From Bacillota bacterium (lineage in GTDB: Bacteria; Bacillota; Clostridia; Christensenellales; SZUA-584), in contig JAEYOE010000015.1 of NCBI GenBank assembly GCA_023412005.1, forward strand, positions 42,390 through 106,389: a DNA stretch of 64,000 nt, in the 5' to 3' direction. Shown piece after piece: positions 16,984 through 25,798 of this stretch. The notes under the pieces are model-generated. The model had not been told where the DNA came from, made no database searches, and was given only the letters and a program-made list of their open reading frames with translations. How positions within the stretch are numbered: position 1 is the stretch's first letter; each line of letters opens with the position of its first letter. The position numbers and the translations under genes were made by a program.

Positions 16984-17074
16984 TACAATATCCATAAATA
17001 ATTTCACAGAACCCACACATGAAATTATTTATACCGTCTTATAGAAAAATGCCGCAAAAAATACGGCTGATAAC

Positions 17075-18088
17075 TTATATATTTTCAAAATCATGCCTTC
17101 CTCGGCCAAAACGGCCAACACCCTCCGATGAAGACGGATTAACCAGCGAGACAATGCCTCTGGCGGTATTCTCATCCGTCACCAGATAGTTAACCACACC
17201 CGTGCGAAGCGCACCGATAATAGACAGTACCTTGAGCTTTCCTCCGGCAATACAAATGACGTTATCGATCCGACGCAGATTATCTTCATCAATGCCCATA
17301 ATCAATTTGCTGTGTTCGTTGTGAATAAACCGACCTTTTAAATTAAACCGCCTTGCACAGATATCGCCTATGGCCTTTGAGTCGTCTGCCTCGAATTTTT
17401 CCATTTCATTTACAGTAAAACCAATATTGTTATTATAAATATTGGGCGTTGTTCCTGCCGATACAATCGCTGTATCCATCGCAGCCCATTTTTCAATAAT
17501 GCTCTTTATTGACTTGCTCTGCATATAAAGATCTTTATCGTCGATTGATTCCGCAATAGCCGGCGCATAAATGAACGATGGTGTTCCCTGCACTTTCTCG
17601 GCAAACATACGTACCATTTCATTGAGCTGATATTCCGACGCGATACGGGACGTACCGCCAATGAGAGGAACAACATTAATATCGTAGAGTTTGTTTTGAT
17701 TGGTGAACGAGTTCATGAATTCATAGCAGGTCATTCCCCACGCAATGCCCACCGTCGTTCGGCTTTTTAAAATATCCTGCGCGTAATCAGCCCCTTGAGA
17801 AGCCACCACCTTGGTGATCAGGCGCATCTCGTCAATCGCCGTTCTGATGACCAGACAGCCCTTTAATCCGTATATTCTTGTCAGCTCGTCAGACAATTCA
17901 ACGACATTGCTTTTGGGGTCTTTAATGCTAATCTGAATAATCCCGATTTCTTTTGCCTCATTCAATATCATCGATATTGATGAACGGGAAATTTGAAGTT
18001 CCTTGGCGATTTGTTCTTGAGTCAAGCCGTCAAGGTAGTACATGTTTGCGACCTGTACCATCAATTGGATATCATATCGTGCCTTCAT
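17075..18088 (-). CDS. SorC-family sugar-responsive regulator, paralogue B
   Basis: A 337-residue SorC regulator, closely related to the one at 9266-10222: shared MKARYDIQLMVQ start, GLTQEQIAKELQISRSSISM helix-turn-helix, IGGTSRIASEYQLNEMVRMF and GDICARRFNLKGRF. The C-terminus has an extra Ser/Gly-rich tail of about 20 residues absent from the paralogue. It lies directly upstream of the transporter operon and downstream of the kinase gene. A palindrome TGTTATAACA at 18194-18203 lies in its upstream region. It probably responds to a phosphorylated pathway sugar. Confidence 0.92.
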   Translation of the reverse strand: MKARYDIQLMVQVANMYYLDGLTQEQIAKELQISRSSISMILNEAKEIGIIQISIKDPKSNVVELSDELTRIYGLKGCLVIRTAIDEMRLITKVVASQGADYAQDILKSRTTVGIAWGMTCYEFMNSFTNQNKLYDINVVPLIGGTSRIASEYQLNEMVRMFAEKVQGTPSFIYAPAIAESIDDKDLYMQSKSIKSIIEKWAAMDTAIVSAGTTPNIYNNNIGFTVNEMEKFEADDSKAIGDICARRFNLKGRFIHNEHSKLIMGIDEDNLRRIDNVICIAGGKLKVLSIIGALRTGVVNYLVTDENTARGIVSLVNPSSSEGVGRFGRGRHDFENI

Positions 18089-18193
18089 CTTATCTCCGTA
18101 TCGATAATAATATAACAGCCTCGTTGATACTGATTACTATTTATTAATGCAATTCTATTTTTATACTTGAGTGTTATTTCGCAGCGTGTCTTT

Positions 18194-18203
18194 TGTTATA
18201 ACA
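18194..18203. promoter_or_regulatory. Palindrome TGTTATAACA upstream of SorC paralogue B
   Basis: A perfect 10-bp palindrome using the same TGTTA/TAACA half-sites as 16943 and 26482 but in inverted order. It lies about 105 bp before the regulator start. Possible autoregulatory site. Confidence 0.35.
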
Positions 18204-18292
18204 TATTTCACGCAATCATTCTATCATGCACAATGACTGCTTTCAATCCCCCACCAAATGAATTCTTTAGCGCAGATAAACAGCCCTCGCTA

Positions 18293-19804
18293 TCACAGCT
18301 CTCTCCATTTTTTCCATACAGGATCAATGCTATCTATTAATGCTTTATATATATCGTATTTTTTACGGTATATCTCTTTATTTTGCACATTCGGCTGACA
18401 TGTGTACGAAACGCGCGTCATACGATCGGCTGCGTCTTCCAGGCTTTGATAATCGCCCGCTGCCACAGCAGCGCACATGGCTGCGCCGAGAGTGCCCAGC
18501 TCTTTCGCGGCCGAAACCTCAATCGGCTTTTGCAATACATCCGCAAAAATCTGCACCCAGACCCGTGACTCGGTTGCGCCGCCCGATATGCGAACGATCT
18601 TAGGCGGTTCCATAAAGTTTAGCAGACGTTCAATATGCATCATTGTTGAGAATACCACGCCTTCAAAAAGCGCCCGAATCATATGCTCTCTGTCTTGAGA
18701 GCCGTCGATACCGATAAACGCCGCACGTGCATCCGCGTTGACGTTGGTGCCGTATAAGAACGGCAGGAATATGATGCTGCTATCGTCCGGGCCGAGCTTT
18801 TCTACAATACGATCACAATACTTGTAGGCTTTGTCCATGCGTTTTCCGTCTGCATCTAACAGCAGGCTGTTTATAAACCACTCCAAATTGCCGGCCGACG
18901 TCATGCTGCCCTCTATACTGACGTAATAATCATCCATACAGAACAGCGATGTCATGAACAGATCTTTGGAATAAACGGCTTTCTTGGAGATCATGCTGTT
19001 GATACTCCACGTGCCGGCCACAACCGAAATTTTATCCGGTGTCGTTACGCCTGTCGCGATACAGCAGGAGGCCACATCAAAAAGCCCGCCCGCAACAGGG
19101 GTGCCCTCTGCAAGCCCAGTCTCCTGCGCGCATTTTGCCGTGACATAACCGCATATCTCATCGGATAATTTCAATGGCGGCAGCAGATGGAAATATTCAG
19201 CAATACCGAGATCGCTTAATATGTCTTTATCATACTCTTTTGTTTCCAGATTCATGGCGCTGACAGCAGACATATCCGTGACTTCACCATACGCTTCTCC
19301 CGTCAGGCAATAACGCACGTAATCCTTGCAGCCAAGCGCCCATCGAACAGTTTTTAGCACCTCGGGCTGGTGTTTTTTGAACCAGGCAATCAGTGATACG
19401 ATCTGACCGGCCCAAAGCGTTTGTTTGGTTAATGGAATGATTTTATCTTGTACGCCGCGTTCAATCCAATCACGAACGATCTCAGCTGCCCGCTGATCGG
19501 TAGAAATAATACCCGGCGCAGCCGGGGTTCCATCTTCCCGGATCATATAAACGCCGTTGCCATGCCCCGAAACCGCAACGCCCGCAATATCCTTCGGATC
19601 AACGCCAGATTTTTGAATGACTTCGCGAATAACCTGCGCGTTGGATGCCCAGAGCTGGTTCATGTCACGCTCGACAAATCCGCCTTTGCGTATAACGGGA
19701 TTGGCCGGTGCACCGGAAACGGCAATTTCGCCGCCATTCACATCATACAGCGCCGCTTTTGTTTTGCTTCCACCGTTATCGAGCCCCAAATAATACTTTG
19801 CCAT
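18293..19804 (-). CDS. lyxK: FGGY carbohydrate kinase, L-xylulose-kinase-like
   Basis: Phosphorylates a sugar with ATP. The 503-residue protein has the FGGY opening YYLGLDNGGSKTKAALYD and follows E. coli LyxK (L-xylulose kinase) closely as I remember it: ERDM-LW, SGHGNGVYM, PLTKQTLWAGQ-VSL, the GGLFDV segment with the catalytic aspartate, FFLPFLYG-like IIFLPFLYGTN and a C-terminal GGATESRVW phosphate loop. The presence of UlaE-like and AraD-like genes nearby supports L-xylulose as substrate, giving L-xylulose 5-phosphate. GAGGAGG lies before the ATG. A 380-bp gap separates it from the upstream E3 gene. Related FGGY kinases (erythritol, xylulose) remain alternatives. Confidence 0.85.
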   Translation of the reverse strand: MAKYYLGLDNGGSKTKAALYDVNGGEIAVSGAPANPVIRKGGFVERDMNQLWASNAQVIREVIQKSGVDPKDIAGVAVSGHGNGVYMIREDGTPAAPGIISTDQRAAEIVRDWIERGVQDKIIPLTKQTLWAGQIVSLIAWFKKHQPEVLKTVRWALGCKDYVRYCLTGEAYGEVTDMSAVSAMNLETKEYDKDILSDLGIAEYFHLLPPLKLSDEICGYVTAKCAQETGLAEGTPVAGGLFDVASCCIATGVTTPDKISVVAGTWSINSMISKKAVYSKDLFMTSLFCMDDYYVSIEGSMTSAGNLEWFINSLLLDADGKRMDKAYKYCDRIVEKLGPDDSSIIFLPFLYGTNVNADARAAFIGIDGSQDREHMIRALFEGVVFSTMMHIERLLNFMEPPKIVRISGGATESRVWVQIFADVLQKPIEVSAAKELGTLGAAMCAAVAAGDYQSLEDAADRMTRVSYTCQPNVQNKEIYRKKYDIYKALIDSIDPVWKKWREL

Positions 19805-20184
19805 ACGCCCTCCTCAATCAAAAACGTGACTCTCGTTATTTTAAATACGTTGCGTACACATCAGAACCACTTCTTATAACTCAATCTTAATTGTCAGTCT
19901 GGCTGACAATGCTTTAATCGTTTGGAGTCATGCATCTTCGAGACTCTCTGTCGCGGCTACAGTTTAATGGTTAGAGTCCGGCATGTGACTCTCGTCCGCG
20001 ACGCAATCGGCTCGCTGTCGCTCTGGTGCTTTATCATACAGCCTGATGATTGAACCAATCATTTCAGCGTGTTAATCAATCTCTTATCGTGTCCACGGCG
20101 ACTCTATCCTTAAGTACAAATAGCGCTGCCACCATTATGATTGGGAAATATTAAAAGTGGTTCGGTATCATGATATCGTCACAA
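19805..20184. other. Intergenic stretch with a short hairpin
   Basis: No gene or RNA family is recognisable. The clearest structure is an 8-bp inverted repeat (ATTGTCAG / CTGACAAT, 19890-19910) with a 5-base centre. It lacks a T-tract and could be an operator for the kinase gene or a processed hairpin after the E3 gene. Confidence 0.4.
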
Positions 20185-21555
20185 TCATTTCTTTACCGGA
20201 AGATGCAGACACATGCCTATGCTGTCCGCCGCCGCTTCCATAAACGCTTCCGAGTAAGTCGGATGCGCGTGAATATACCCTGCAATCTCGTTGGCCGTCA
20301 CTTCGGCGTTCATCAGGCTTGCCGCCTCGTTTATCATCTCAGCAGCTCCGGGTCCGACGATATGCACACCCAGCACCTCACCGAACCGCTTATCGGTAAT
20401 CACCTTCACAAAGCCTTCCGCTTCGCCGGATGCCAGCGCACGCCCGTTTGACCTGAACGGATACAGCCCGATGCTGATATCGTGCGTCTCCTTGGCCTGC
20501 TGCTCACCAAGCCCCACACACCCCACTTCGGGTGTCGTATACACACATGACGGTACGTATTTCAAATCGGCGGTTTTATAATTCCCCATGGCATTCTCCG
20601 CCGCAACGTCTCCCATTGCAAATGCCGCATGCGCCAGCATGCTCCGGCCATTGATGTCGCCGGGCGCATATATCCAGTCAATGCTGGTTCTCATTGCGTC
20701 ATCCGTTTTAATTCTGCCGCGCTCTGTCTCAATCTCAATACCGCTGACCGCCGACAGATCCGGTTCACGCCCGACAGACAAGAGCACATAGTCGGCCATA
20801 AGGTGCTGCTTATCTGTGAATACCGTAATCTTGTTTTTTAGTTCTTCAACTTTTTCCAGTTTAACTCCTGCATGGATTTTAATATCTTTTTTATTCAGCG
20901 ATTTTTGAATCGCCTCAGAAACGTCACTGTCCAACATTGGCAATAGTCGATCTGCCAGCTCAAGAATCGTGACCCGGCTGCCGAACGCCGCAAATACGCA
21001 GGCCATTTCGACACCGATAACACCGCCTCCGACGATCACCAAATCGCCCGGCACATGATCAATATCAAGAATCTCATCGCTGGTCAGCACACGTTTGCTG
21101 TCCATACCCGGCAGGTTCAGCTTTGCCGCCCTGGAGCCGCCTGCGAGAATCACCTTGTCAACGGCAAATACCTCGTTGCCCATGCTCACTGTTTTGTCGG
21201 CGTTGATTTTGGCTTCCCCGCGGTAAACATCCACACCGTTGTTCTTCAGCAATGCCGCAATGCCCGACGTTAACTGCTTAACCACCTTGTTTTTTTCATT
21301 GACCGCCACCGACATATTCATTGTCACATCAGAAGCAGCCAGCATAATGCCCCGTTGCTTCGCGCTGCGGATATGGTCGATAATCTCAGCGGTCTTCAAA
21401 TACGTTTTGGTGGGAATGCATCCCCTGTTCAGACATGTGCCGCCCACAACCGATTTTTCAAACAGCACTGTTTTTGCGCCCAGCCGTGCCGCCTTGATGG
21501 CTGCCATATAGCCCGCAGGCCCGCCGCCCACAACCGCAATATCGTACTTAATCAT
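20185..21555 (-). CDS. Dihydrolipoamide dehydrogenase (E3) of complex 1
   Basis: FAD flavoenzyme that reoxidises dihydrolipoyl groups with NAD+. It has the FAD-binding IAVVGGGPAGYMAA start, the redox disulfide GGTCLNRGCIPTK near residues 40-52, the NAD-binding VIVGGGVIGVEMA and the C-terminal HAHPTYSEA with the catalytic His-Glu pair. I place the start at ATG 21555; an ATG at 21579 overlaps the E2 stop. It has no lipoyl domain, unlike the E3 of complex 2. Last of four complex genes in an operon that starts with the AraD-like and UlaE-like genes. Confidence 0.93.
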   Translation of the reverse strand: MIKYDIAVVGGGPAGYMAAIKAARLGAKTVLFEKSVVGGTCLNRGCIPTKTYLKTAEIIDHIRSAKQRGIMLAASDVTMNMSVAVNEKNKVVKQLTSGIAALLKNNGVDVYRGEAKINADKTVSMGNEVFAVDKVILAGGSRAAKLNLPGMDSKRVLTSDEILDIDHVPGDLVIVGGGVIGVEMACVFAAFGSRVTILELADRLLPMLDSDVSEAIQKSLNKKDIKIHAGVKLEKVEELKNKITVFTDKQHLMADYVLLSVGREPDLSAVSGIEIETERGRIKTDDAMRTSIDWIYAPGDINGRSMLAHAAFAMGDVAAENAMGNYKTADLKYVPSCVYTTPEVGCVGLGEQQAKETHDISIGLYPFRSNGRALASGEAEGFVKVITDKRFGEVLGVHIVGPGAAEMINEAASLMNAEVTANEIAGYIHAHPTYSEAFMEAAADSIGMCLHLPVKK

Positions 21556-21578
21556 TTTCGTCTCTCTTGTCACGTTCA

Positions 21579-22856
21579 TCAGAGCAGCAGCAACAACGGG
21601 TTCTCAAGAAGCTGCACGATTCTGTTCGAAAAGATGGCTGCCTGAGCACCGTCTATGCACCGGTGATCATACGTCAACGACAGTCCCATTTTGTTCTTAT
21701 TAATTATATTGCCGGTGTCGTCCATTTCGAGCTTCTGCTCAATGGCGCAAACACCTAAAATGGCGATCTCGGGCTGATTGATAATCGGCGTAAACGATGT
21801 GACGCCCAGCATCCCAAGGTTGCTGATGGTGAACGTTCCGCCCGTATAGTCATCCGGATTCAAACGGCCTTCTCTGGCCCTGGCCGCAAGCTCCTTGGCT
21901 TTATCTGAAATTTCGGAAAGTGTCATTTTGTCGGCGTCGCGAATCACCGGCACAATCAGGCCTTCCGGCAAAGCCACAGCCATACCGATATTGATATCCT
22001 TTTTTAGCAGCATACCGTCTTGTGTGTATGATGCGTTGATATCCGGCTGCTCTCTGAGGGTTCTGGCAACGGCCATAATGATAAAATCGTTGACGGATAC
22101 ATGCATATCCTGAACGTTGATTCGGCTTCTGAGTGCCAGCAGCTCGGTCACGTCCGCCTCGCAATTCTGCGTGACCGGCGGAATGTCTATATGGCTTTGC
22201 AGCATGCGTTTGGCAATCACCATGCGCATCATTGAATGCGGCTTCAATACCGTTTCTTCGGCTTTGTTCGCTTGAACGGCCTGCAAAACATCCGCCTTCG
22301 TCACTTTGCCTGCATAACCGCTGCCGGGTATGGTGCTGATCGGCAGATCATACGCATTTGCCACGGCCTTGGCCACGCCCGTTGCTTTGGCTGCTGCTAT
22401 TTCAATATCCGCCGCTTTAATTTGGCCCATGCTGCCGCCCGGCACAACCGTGCCCATGTCAACGCCCTTGATCTTCGCGAGTCTCTTGGCGGCAGGCGTG
22501 GCTTTCACACCTCTGTCAATGGCTTGTGACGTTTGCTCAGCAGCAGGGCTGACGATTGGCTTTTCCTGCTCTGCTGTTTTAGGCGTTTCATCTGCGGCTT
22601 GCTCGGGTATCTCATCACCCGGCTCACCGATATAACCGATTGTCTGCACAACAGGAATCTCGTCGCCTTCTGCCGCGAGTATTTTCAGCAAGACCCCCGC
22701 ATACATCGCTTCCACTTCCATGTTGACTTTGTCGGTCTCAATCTCGAGCAGCGGGTCGCCCACGTCTACCTTGTCGCCCTCGTTTTTCAGCCACCGAATT
22801 ACCTTTCCGGTTTCCATCGCCATACCGGCTTTGGGCATTATCACTTTGTTAACCAT
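21579..22856 (-). CDS. Dihydrolipoamide acyltransferase (E2) of complex 1
   Basis: Carries and transfers the acyl group to CoA. The N-terminal lipoyl domain has the modified lysine K43 in IEIETDKVNMEVE. After an Ala/Pro/Glu linker come two peripheral-subunit-binding domains (about 128-165 and 172-205), then the catalytic domain with DHRCIDGAQAA (HxxxDG). It has 425 residues. It lies 10 bp after the E1-beta gene. The complete, standard architecture contrasts with complex 2, where this subunit has lost its lipoyl domain. Confidence 0.93.
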   Translation of the reverse strand: MVNKVIMPKAGMAMETGKVIRWLKNEGDKVDVGDPLLEIETDKVNMEVEAMYAGVLLKILAAEGDEIPVVQTIGYIGEPGDEIPEQAADETPKTAEQEKPIVSPAAEQTSQAIDRGVKATPAAKRLAKIKGVDMGTVVPGGSMGQIKAADIEIAAAKATGVAKAVANAYDLPISTIPGSGYAGKVTKADVLQAVQANKAEETVLKPHSMMRMVIAKRMLQSHIDIPPVTQNCEADVTELLALRSRINVQDMHVSVNDFIIMAVARTLREQPDINASYTQDGMLLKKDINIGMAVALPEGLIVPVIRDADKMTLSEISDKAKELAARAREGRLNPDDYTGGTFTISNLGMLGVTSFTPIINQPEIAILGVCAIEQKLEMDDTGNIINKNKMGLSLTYDHRCIDGAQAAIFSNRIVQLLENPLLLLL

Positions 22857-22866
22857 GCGTTGCCCC

Positions 22867-23850
22867 CTATCCGCGTATCAGCGCAATGATCTTCTTCTTC
22901 GTGTTCTCGAGTGTCGGCACCACGTTCTTCTCCAGCTCCGGACAATACGGTATCGGCACATCCATACCGCCATAACGCGCAATCGGCGCATCCAGATAAA
23001 AAAACGCTTCGCTGTCGGCAATAACGGCGGCAAGCTCTCCGCCAAAGCCGCCCGTCTGGCAGGCCTCATGCACAATCAAAACGCGCCCCGTCTTCTTAAC
23101 CGAACCAATAATCGTCTCTTTGTCGAGCGGCACCAGCGTTCTTGGGTCAACCACTTCTACACTGATTCCTTCTTCGGCTTCCAGCTCCTGCGCCGCTTTA
23201 AGGCACATCGGGAGCATTCTGCCGTATGTGATAACGGAAATATCCGTTCCTTCCTTATGTATGGCTGCTTTCCCGAGAGGCACCGTGTAGTCGCCTTCCG
23301 GCACATCGCCTTTTGTACGATAGAGCAGCTTCTGTTCTAAAAACACCACCGGGTTATCGTCCCTGATGGCCGATATCAACAGCCCTTTGGCATCTGCGGG
23401 TGTTGACGGGATAACAACCTTTAACCCCGGGATATTGCAAAACCAAGCTTCCGGGCTCTGGCTGTGCTGAGCCGCCGCCCCGGTGCCCGATCCGGCAGGC
23501 GCGCGCAGCACCATCGGCACTTTGGCTTTGCCTCCGAACATATATCTGATTTTCGCAGCCTGATTGACAAGCTGATCCATGGCTATCGTAATAAAATCCG
23601 AAAACATGATTTCGGCTATCGGGCGCATTCCGGTTACCGCAGCACCGGCTGCCGCACCCGCAATCACCGCTTCAGAAATCGGCGTGTCTTTAATGCGCTC
23701 GGTTCCGAACTCTTCGACCATACCGACAGAAACACCAAAAGCGCCGCCGTACTGGCCGACATCTTCTCCCATCAAAAAAACGTTGTCATCGCGGCGCATT
23801 TCAAAGCACATGGCTTCTTTAATCGCCTGCGCATATGTTAACTCTCTCAA
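22867..23850 (-). CDS. E1 beta subunit of acetoin-dehydrogenase-type complex 1
   Basis: Thiamine-diphosphate enzyme subunit that pairs with E1 alpha. It has the family marks FLMGEDVGQYGGAFGVS, PISEAVIAGAAAGAA and the C-terminal RVLIVHEACQTGGFG. I assign a TTG start at 23850 (protein LRELTYAQAIKEAM...), because GGGGGAG lies just upstream and 13 bp after the E1-alpha stop. This gives 327 residues, the usual size. An ATG further upstream would overlap E1 alpha by about 90 bp and add a non-homologous tail. Confidence 0.92.
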   Translation of the reverse strand: MRELTYAQAIKEAMCFEMRRDDNVFLMGEDVGQYGGAFGVSVGMVEEFGTERIKDTPISEAVIAGAAAGAAVTGMRPIAEIMFSDFITIAMDQLVNQAAKIRYMFGGKAKVPMVLRAPAGSGTGAAAQHSQSPEAWFCNIPGLKVVIPSTPADAKGLLISAIRDDNPVVFLEQKLLYRTKGDVPEGDYTVPLGKAAIHKEGTDISVITYGRMLPMCLKAAQELEAEEGISVEVVDPRTLVPLDKETIIGSVKKTGRVLIVHEACQTGGFGGELAAVIADSEAFFYLDAPIARYGGMDVPIPYCPELEKNVVPTLENTKKKIIALIRG

Positions 23851-23863
23851 AGCTCTCCCCCTA

Positions 23864-24823
23864 TTATGCGTACACATCGTCCATAATCGTATCAATCGAC
23901 GGGTATGGGCTGTTCTCTGCGAACTTGACAGCGTCTTCAATTTGCTTTTTTGCATCCGCTTCCAAAGCGGCTATCTCGGCTTCCGTAAAGAGTTTGTTGT
24001 CAAGCAGATACTGCCTTGCGCGTTTGATTGGGCACTTGGCTTTCCATTCTTCAATCTCCGCTTTGGTTCTGTAAACATTTGCATCGCTCTTGGAATGCCC
24101 TAAGAAGCGGTATGTATCGCAAACCAGCAGCATCGGGCCGTTCTCTTTCACATACTCTCTGGCTTTTTTGGTTTCCTCGTAAACTTGAAACACATCGTTT
24201 CCGTCGATGGTTTTTCCAGGGATTCCGTAGGACGACGCGCGCACGGCGATATCGTCGATGTTCATTGATTTGTAACGGCTCAGTGATATGCCGTATTTAT
24301 TGTCTTCACAGACGAACAGAACGGGCAGCTTCCAAATGGATGCCAGATTCAAAGACTCGTGAAACGTTCCTTCATTGGTGGCGCCGTCACCGAAAAAGCC
24401 GACGACAATACGATCGATCTTTTTCATTTTCGTGGTGATACCCGCACCCACAGCCAGCGGGATACCGCCGCCGACAACGCCGTTCGCGCCGAGATTGCCG
24501 CCTTCCAGATTGGCAATGTGCATCGAGCCGCCCTTACCCTTGCAATAGCCTGCTTCTTTCCCAAGGAATTCAGCCATCATCTTATTGATGTCAATGCCTT
24601 TTGATATACACTGCCCGTGCCCGCGGTGTGTGCTCGCAATGAGGTCTTGCTCCTCAAGCGCACAGCAAACACCTGTTGCCGTAGCTTCCTCACCTACATA
24701 CAGATGCGTAGTGCCGTGAACCATGCCCATTGAAAAGAAGTACGCGACTTTTTCTTCAAAATATCGCGTTAATAACATCTTTTCATACATGTCTGCAGCT
24801 GTCTCTTTTTTGAACTTTGCCAT
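23864..24823 (-). CDS. E1 alpha subunit of acetoin-dehydrogenase-type complex 1
   Basis: Thiamine-diphosphate-binding subunit. Motifs are TTHLYVGEEATATGV, STHRGHGQCISKG, CKGKGGSMHIA and the ThDP/metal motif FFGDGATNEGTFHESLN ending CEDN. It has 319 residues. It matches the AcoA branch (acetoin dehydrogenase) more closely in my memory than PdhA. Known AcoAB cleaves acetoin, transferring acetyl to E2 and releasing acetaldehyde. Its operon with L-pentulose-phosphate epimerases leaves the real substrate open: acetoin, pyruvate or a sugar-derived ketol. Confidence 0.9.
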   Translation of the reverse strand: MAKFKKETAADMYEKMLLTRYFEEKVAYFFSMGMVHGTTHLYVGEEATATGVCCALEEQDLIASTHRGHGQCISKGIDINKMMAEFLGKEAGYCKGKGGSMHIANLEGGNLGANGVVGGGIPLAVGAGITTKMKKIDRIVVGFFGDGATNEGTFHESLNLASIWKLPVLFVCEDNKYGISLSRYKSMNIDDIAVRASSYGIPGKTIDGNDVFQVYEETKKAREYVKENGPMLLVCDTYRFLGHSKSDANVYRTKAEIEEWKAKCPIKRARQYLLDNKLFTEAEIAALEADAKKQIEDAVKFAENSPYPSIDTIMDDVYA

Positions 24824-24849
24824 GGGCTTCCTTCCTATTCTGTCTTGCG

Positions 24850-25740
24850 CTATATCGCTTTGGAGACATCGCTCCCGGCTGCTTCGTTGTACTTATCCAA
24901 AAGGAACTCTCTGGCTGTTTTAATATAATCGATGGAGGATTGCCTGTCTTGCGTCGCCCACATTTCTGCCACCAGCAAGCCTTTGAAGTTTATCTTAAGC
25001 AGGTATCTGAAAAAGGCCACAAAATCGACAGTTCCGTCTCCGTACGGAATCTCGCGTATCTTTCCGGGTATTGTGTCTTTCAAATGTATCGCCATGATAT
25101 GCCCGGAGCCGCTCATAAAATCACGCTGAACATTGATGCCCACCGAGGTCAGATTCCCCACATCGGGGTAAACCTGCAGGTAAGGCGAATTGACATTGTT
25201 GACAAACTTCATTATTTTCTTGATGGAGTCCATCATATCAGTTTCCATCGTTTCAAATGCCAGGTTAACACCACGGCTTGCCGCATAGCTGACCACCTCT
25301 TCAAGTGCATGCTTGAAGAGCACACGCGTTTTGTTGTTGGGCGTGTTATAGTATTCGTCATAACCTGCCAGCTGCACAATCCGAACACCGACTCTGATAG
25401 AAAAATCGACGGCATTTTTAATAAGAGCGATGCCCCTGTTCCTTGTTTCGGTATTCTCTGAGCCAATAGGAAAACGCCGGTTGCCGGAAAGGCACATCGT
25501 TAATATGGGCATATTGTATCGGTGTATAGCGCTGATGATCTCCGTAACTGCCGTTTCGCTTTGAACTCTGGCCATTCTTTCATCGGTTTCGTCAATGCTG
25601 ATTTCGATGAATTCATATCCAGAATCCTTGGCTGCTTTAAGCCGTTCGTCCCAAGACATATCCGCAGGCAGAGCTTTTTCATAGAGACCTAACAGGCAAT
25701 CGTTGATACGTGCCGTTTCTTGTCTTCCTTCATGATGCAT
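24850..25740 (-). CDS. L-ribulose/L-xylulose 5-phosphate 3-epimerase (UlaE/SgbU type)
   Basis: TIM-barrel epimerase that interconverts L-xylulose 5-phosphate and L-ribulose 5-phosphate in the ascorbate and L-xylulose pathways. It follows E. coli UlaE throughout as I recall it: LGLYEKALPADMSW, EISIDETDERMAR, MCLSGNRRFPIGSE, IVQLAGYDEYYN, VYPDVGNLTS, HLKDTIPG and AEMW. Metal-ligand positions (E in FETMET, D in YPDVGN, H in IHLKD, E in AEMW) are present. I use ATG 25740, with GGAG ten bases before it, giving 296 residues; an upstream TTG at 25812 overlaps the AraD-like stop. Its neighbours support an L-pentulose route. Confidence 0.9.
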   Translation of the reverse strand: MHHEGRQETARINDCLLGLYEKALPADMSWDERLKAAKDSGYEFIEISIDETDERMARVQSETAVTEIISAIHRYNMPILTMCLSGNRRFPIGSENTETRNRGIALIKNAVDFSIRVGVRIVQLAGYDEYYNTPNNKTRVLFKHALEEVVSYAASRGVNLAFETMETDMMDSIKKIMKFVNNVNSPYLQVYPDVGNLTSVGINVQRDFMSGSGHIMAIHLKDTIPGKIREIPYGDGTVDFVAFFRYLLKINFKGLLVAEMWATQDRQSSIDYIKTAREFLLDKYNEAAGSDVSKAI

Positions 25741-25798
25741 TTGACTCTTACTCCATTCTGATTGGTTCTTTGATACAGGGTGCTTGCCGATGGATGCT

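Noticed and set aside
19890..20040. Possible tRNA or riboswitch in the gap before the kinase gene
   Set aside because: I tried to fold a cloverleaf and looked for known aptamer cores; only a short 8-bp inverted repeat is convincing.
22867..23955. Longer E1-beta start at 23955
   Set aside because: It would overlap the E1-alpha gene by about 90 bp and add a Lys/Arg/Ser-rich tail without similarity; the TTG at 23850 has a strong GGGGGAG site.
23864..24823. Simple pyruvate dehydrogenase as the identity of complex 1
   Set aside because: The E1 alpha follows AcoA more closely and the operon is shared with L-pentulose epimerases; I kept the substrate open instead of naming it PDH.
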